From Mixophyes australis (taxonomy: Eukaryota; Chordata; Amphibia; Anura; Limnodynastidae), in NCBI GenBank assembly GCA_036250195.1, contig JAVHZZ010000066.1, positions 62,001-126,000 of the forward strand: 64,000 bases of DNA, read 5' to 3'. Position 1 is the stretch's first letter; every line of letters begins with the position of its first letter. The position numbers and the translations under genes were made by a program. Positions 60,171-64,000 of the stretch are shown in pieces. Below the pieces are notes generated by a model that ran no database searches, was not told where the DNA came from, and saw only the letters and a list, made by a program, of their open reading frames with translations.

Positions 60171-60963
60171 TAGATGACTGGTTTTCATATCAATTTTTAG
60201 ACATCATCTAATCCATCCTCTTGAGGTGTGGGGTGCCTCTGATCCAATTACCTTCATGCCTATCAATGGTGAGTTTAGTTTGTTCTAGACAGTTTTACTC
60301 AACTTCATACTTTGGAAATCCAATTTAGCAACTGGTTGCAGAGGTAAATATATTGGACAGACTGTGGAAACCAAATTAGTATTAAAATTGCTCTCCCTGT
60401 TCCTACCTTGTAGTTACGCTACCAAAACGGACTTTCTAAAAAGTGTCCTACGAAGCCAAGTCCATGAATAAAGCCTGTGCACAAGCATTTATTCTTGTAT
60501 TGTTGCCAAAAACCAATTCCATATGCAATGGCAGCTAAATGTTTCCTGAGTATAGTGTCTCCCTAGAAAAAACAAGTTCACAGGAAGAAAAATAAACTGC
60601 TCTACACCATTTCAGCTATCCAAGTGTCCCTCCGCTTTTTTTTTTTTTTTTTTTTAAGTGTGAAAATTTTTTGGACTCCATCATTGTCCCATTTCACCAT
60701 GAATATGTGAACTAGATTTATCATTTTGGAAACCTGCATTGTTTTGCTATGGGCAAGGTCGATTTTTACCTATGTAACCAGAGCACTGTTAGGGTAAAGA
60801 AAAGAAAGTATGTTGATTTTGACATAAAGACTGGCAGCAGCATTCTGTTAAAATGAGCTGAGATTGTAATAGACTTTTTTCTTTAACTAAACAGAAAAGA
60901 AACAAAGTTTCTACCACAAGTTTACCAATTTAGGATTGCCTTAGATAATGAAGAAAGAGCAAG

Positions 60964-61035
60964 TAGCAGAGGATGGTTTCGATCCATCGACCTCTGGGTT
61001 ATGGGCCCAGCACGCTTCCGCTGCGCCACTCTGCT
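60964..61035 (-). tRNA. tRNA-iMet-CAT: tRNA-iMet (CAT), unit 59
   Basis: Consensus sequence. Confidence 0.98.
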
Positions 61036-61195
61036 AGTCATGCAATGTTTGTTGACTCCTGAAGGTTTGAGGCAACCCAGGAAAGAACCAATATTTATTT
61101 TTGTTGGTTGGCAGATAAAGAACAGTAATGAAATGTCATGAAATTTGTCCGTAATAATGCATTTCAGCCCATGTCATGAACACACGCTGCAAGTT

Positions 61196-61221
61196 GTCTC
61201 TGTGGCGCAATTGGTTAGCGT

Positions 61222-61262
<41 letters not shown>

Positions 61263-61269
61263 AGGGACG
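61196..61269 (+). tRNA. tRNA-Asn-GTT: tRNA-Asn (GTT), unit 59
   Basis: Consensus sequence. Confidence 0.98.
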
Positions 61270-62064
61270 TAGATGACTGGTTTTCATATCAATTTTTAGA
61301 CATCATCTAATCCATCCTCTTGAGGTGTGGGGTGCCTCTGATCCAATTACCTTCATGCCTATCAATGGTGAGTTTAGTTTGTTCTAGACAGTTTTACTCA
61401 ACTTCATACTTTGGAAATCCAATTTAGCAACTGGTTGCAGAGGTAAATATATTGGACAGACTGTGGAAACCAAATTAGTATTAAAATTGCTCTCCCTGTT
61501 CCTACCTTGTAGTTACGCTACCAAAACGGACTTTCTAAAAAGTGTCCTACGAAGCCAAGTCCATGAATAAAGCCTGTGCACAAGCATTTATTCTTGTATT
61601 GTTGCCAAAAACCAATTCCATATGCAATGGCAGCTAAATGTTTCCTGAGTATAGTGTCTCCCTAGAAAAAACAAGTTCACAGGAAGAAAAATAAACTGCT
61701 CTACACCATTTCAGCTATCCAAGTGTCCCTCCGCTTTTTTTTTTTTTTTTTTTTTTAAGTGTGAAAATTTTTTGGACTCCATCATTGTCCCATTTCACCA
61801 TGAATATGTGAACTAGATTTATCATTTTGGAAACCTGCATTGTTTTGCTATGGGCAAGGTCGATTTTTACCTATGTAACCAGAGCACTGTTAGGGTAAAG
61901 AAAAGAAAGTATGTTGATTTTGACATAAAGACTGGCAGCAGCATTCTGTTAACATGAGCTGAGATTATAATAGACTTTTTTCTTTAACTAAACAGAAAAG
62001 AAACAAAGTTTCTACCACAAGTTTACCAATTTAGGATTGCCTTAGATAATGAAGAAAGAGCAAG

Positions 62065-62136
62065 TAGCAGAGGATGGTTTCGATCCATCGACCTCTGGGT
62101 TATGGGCCCAGCACGCTTCCGCTGCGCCACTCTGCT
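62065..62136 (-). tRNA. tRNA-iMet-CAT: tRNA-iMet (CAT), unit 60
   Basis: Consensus sequence. Confidence 0.98.
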
Positions 62137-62296
62137 AGTCATGCAATGTTTGTTGACTCCTGAAGGTTTGAGGCAACCCAGGAAAGAACCAATATTTATT
62201 TTTGTTGGTTGGCAGATAAAGAACAGTAATGAAATGTCATGAAATTTGTCCGTAGTAATGCATTTCAGCCCATGTCATGAACACACGCTGCAAGTT

Positions 62297-62370
62297 GTCT
62301 CTGTGGCGCAATTGGTTAGCGTGTTCGGCTGTTAACCAAAAAGTTGGTGGTTTAAACCCACCCAGGGACG
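62297..62370 (+). tRNA. tRNA-Asn-GTT: Degenerate tRNA-Asn (GTT), unit 60
   Basis: Four changes: G41A (29:41 becomes C.A), G45A, C56T and G59A. The B box reads GGTTTAAACCC. Anticodon and acceptor stem are intact. The most diverged full-length Asn copy, probably on the way to a pseudogene. Confidence 0.82.
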
Positions 62371-63156
62371 TAGATGACTGGTTTTCATATCAATTTTTAG
62401 ACATCATCTAATCCATCCTCTTGAGGTGTGGGGTGCCTCTGATCCAATTACCTTCATGCCTATCAATGGTGAGTTTAGTTTGTTCTAGACAGTTTTACTC
62501 AACTTCATACTTTGGAAATCCAATTTAGCAACTGGTTGCAGAGGTAAATATATTGGACAGACTGTGGAAACCAAATTAGTATTAAAATTGCTCTCCCTGT
62601 TCCTACCTTGTAGTTACGCTACCAAAACGGACTTCCTAAAAAGTGTCCTACGAAGCCAAGTCCATGAATAAAGCCTGTGCACAAGCATTTATTCTTGTAT
62701 TGTTGCCAAAAACCAATTCCATATGCAATGGCAGCTAAATGTTTCCTGAGTATAGTGTCTCCCTAGAAAAAACAAGTTCACAGGAAGAAAAATAAACTGC
62801 TCTACACCATTTCAGCTATCCAAGTGTCCCTCCGCTTTTTTTTTTTTTAAGTGTGAAAATTTTTTGGACTCCATCATTGTCCCATTTCACCATGAATATG
62901 TGAACTAGATTTATCATTTTGGAAACCTGCATTGTTTTGCTATGGGCAAGGTCGATTTTTACCTATGTAACCAGAGCACTGTTAGGGTAAAGAAAAGAAA
63001 GTATGTTGATTTTGACATAAAGACTGGCAGCAGCATTCTGTTAACATGAGCTGAGATTATAATAGACTTTTTTCTTTAACTAAACAGAAAAGAAACAAAG
63101 TTTCTACCACAAGTTTACCAATTTAGGATTGCCTTAGATAATGAAGAAAGAGCAAG

Positions 63157-63228
63157 TAGCAGAGGATGGTTTCGATCCATCGACCTCTGGGTTATGGGCC
63201 CAGCACGCTTCCGCTGCACCACTCTGCT
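63157..63228 (-). tRNA. tRNA-iMet-CAT: tRNA-iMet (CAT), unit 61
   Basis: C11T, wobble retained. Confidence 0.95.
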
Positions 63229-63388
63229 AGTCATGCAATGTTTGTTGACTCCTGAAGGTTTGAGGCAACCCAGGAAAGAACCAATATTTATTTTTGTTGG
63301 TTGGCAGATAAAGAACAGTAATGAAATGTCATGAAATTTGTCCGTAGTAATGCATTTCAGCCCATGTCATGAACACACGCTGCAAGTT

Positions 63389-63462
63389 GTCTCTGTGGCG
63401 CAATTGGTTAGCGTGTTCGGCTGTTAACCAAAAAGTTGGTGGTTTAAACCCACCCAGGGACG
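63389..63462 (+). tRNA. tRNA-Asn-GTT: Degenerate tRNA-Asn (GTT), unit 61
   Basis: The same four changes as unit 60 (G41A, G45A, C56T, G59A), so the degenerate copy has itself been duplicated. Confidence 0.82.
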
Positions 63463-64000
63463 TAGATGACTGGTTTTCATATCAATTTTTAGACATCATC
63501 TAATCCATCCTCTTGAGGTGTGGGGTGCCTCTGATCCAATTACCTTCATGCCTATCAATGGTGAGTTTAGTTTGTTCTAGACAGTTTTACTCAACTTCAT
63601 ACTTTGGAAATCCAATTTAGCAACTGGTTGCAGAGGTAAATATATTGGACAGACTGTGGAAACCAAATTAGTATTAAAATTGCTCTCCCTGTTCCTACCT
63701 TGTAGTTACGCTACCAAAACGGACTTTCTAAAAAGTGTCCTACGAAGCCAAGTCCATGAATAAAGCCTGTGCACAAGCATTTATTCTTGTATTGTTGCCA
63801 AAAACCAATTCCATATGCAATGGCAGCTAAATGTTTCCTGAGTATAGTGTCTCCCTATAAAAAACAAGTTCACAGGAAGAAAAATAAACTGCTCTACACC
63901 ATTTCAGCTATCCAAGTGTCCCTCCGCTTTTTTTTTTTTTTTTTTTTTTTTAAGTGTGAAAATTTTTTGGACTCCATCATTGTCCCATTTCACCATGAAT
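63463..64000. other. Partial spacer of the last unit
   Basis: Ordinary spacer through a 24-T tract (63928-63951), ending at caccatgaat before the next iMet gene would begin. No gene seen. Confidence 0.9.

Larger units (their letters stand above)
1..64000. repeat. Tandem array of a ~1.09-kb tRNA-iMet/tRNA-Asn unit
   Basis: The same unit recurs head to tail across the whole window. Successive iMet starts are usually 1,092-1,103 bp apart; shorter periods are about 880-890 bp (tRNA-Asn lost), 830 bp (spacer deletion) and about 996 bp (Asn 3' end deleted). Unit order on the plus strand is: spacer with T tract, iMet (minus), 160-bp intergenic, Asn (plus), T4 terminator, spacer. Units differ by a few substitutions and by T-tract length. 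Both window edges lie inside units, so neither array boundary is seen. Confidence 0.99.

Overview
The window is one uninterrupted tandem array of Pol III genes. A unit of about 1.09 kb is repeated head to tail from the first base to the last: 61 units whose tRNA part is visible, plus a partial unit at each edge. I number units 1-61 by their initiator tRNA. A full unit holds two divergent tRNA genes: initiator tRNA-Met (anticodon CAT, minus strand, 72 bp) and, 160 bp away, tRNA-Asn (anticodon GTT, plus strand, 74 bp). About 790 bp of AT-rich spacer follows, with a T tract of about 13-26 bases. I count 61 tRNA-iMet genes (21 consensus) and 49 tRNA-Asn genes (31 consensus, 16 full-length variants, 2 truncated). 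I find no credible protein-coding gene.

The organism looks like a vertebrate. The initiator tRNA consensus agrees, as I recall it, with the vertebrate tRNAiMet (A1:U72, three G:C pairs at the base of the anticodon stem, C33, A54, A60). tRNA-Asn differs from the common mammalian form at only three places, each a CpG to TpG/CpA change. Tandem tRNA arrays with long spacers are known in Xenopus and in fishes, so an amphibian or fish is my best inference; the species is not determined.

Layout: 1-12.4 kb has mixed full and short units, including two consecutive 830-bp periods with a spacer deletion (9.9-11.5 kb). From 12.4 to 16.4 kb are transitional units whose relatives reappear at 40.5-43 kb. 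From 16.4 to 39.5 kb lies a higher-order repeat: a five-unit block of about 5.26 kb appears four times, twice enlarged by one unit. From 42.7 kb to the end are mostly full, near-consensus units of 1,092-1,103 bp, broken by short units 51-52.

Twelve units have lost tRNA-Asn by one identical 213-bp deletion, and two others share an identical truncation of its 3' end. Unit sequences are mosaics, as expected from unequal exchange and gene conversion. Variation at CpG sites suggests germline methylation, so many copies may be silent. The spacer has no second recognised gene. tRNA-Asn has a normal T4 terminator; tRNA-iMet does not have one nearby.
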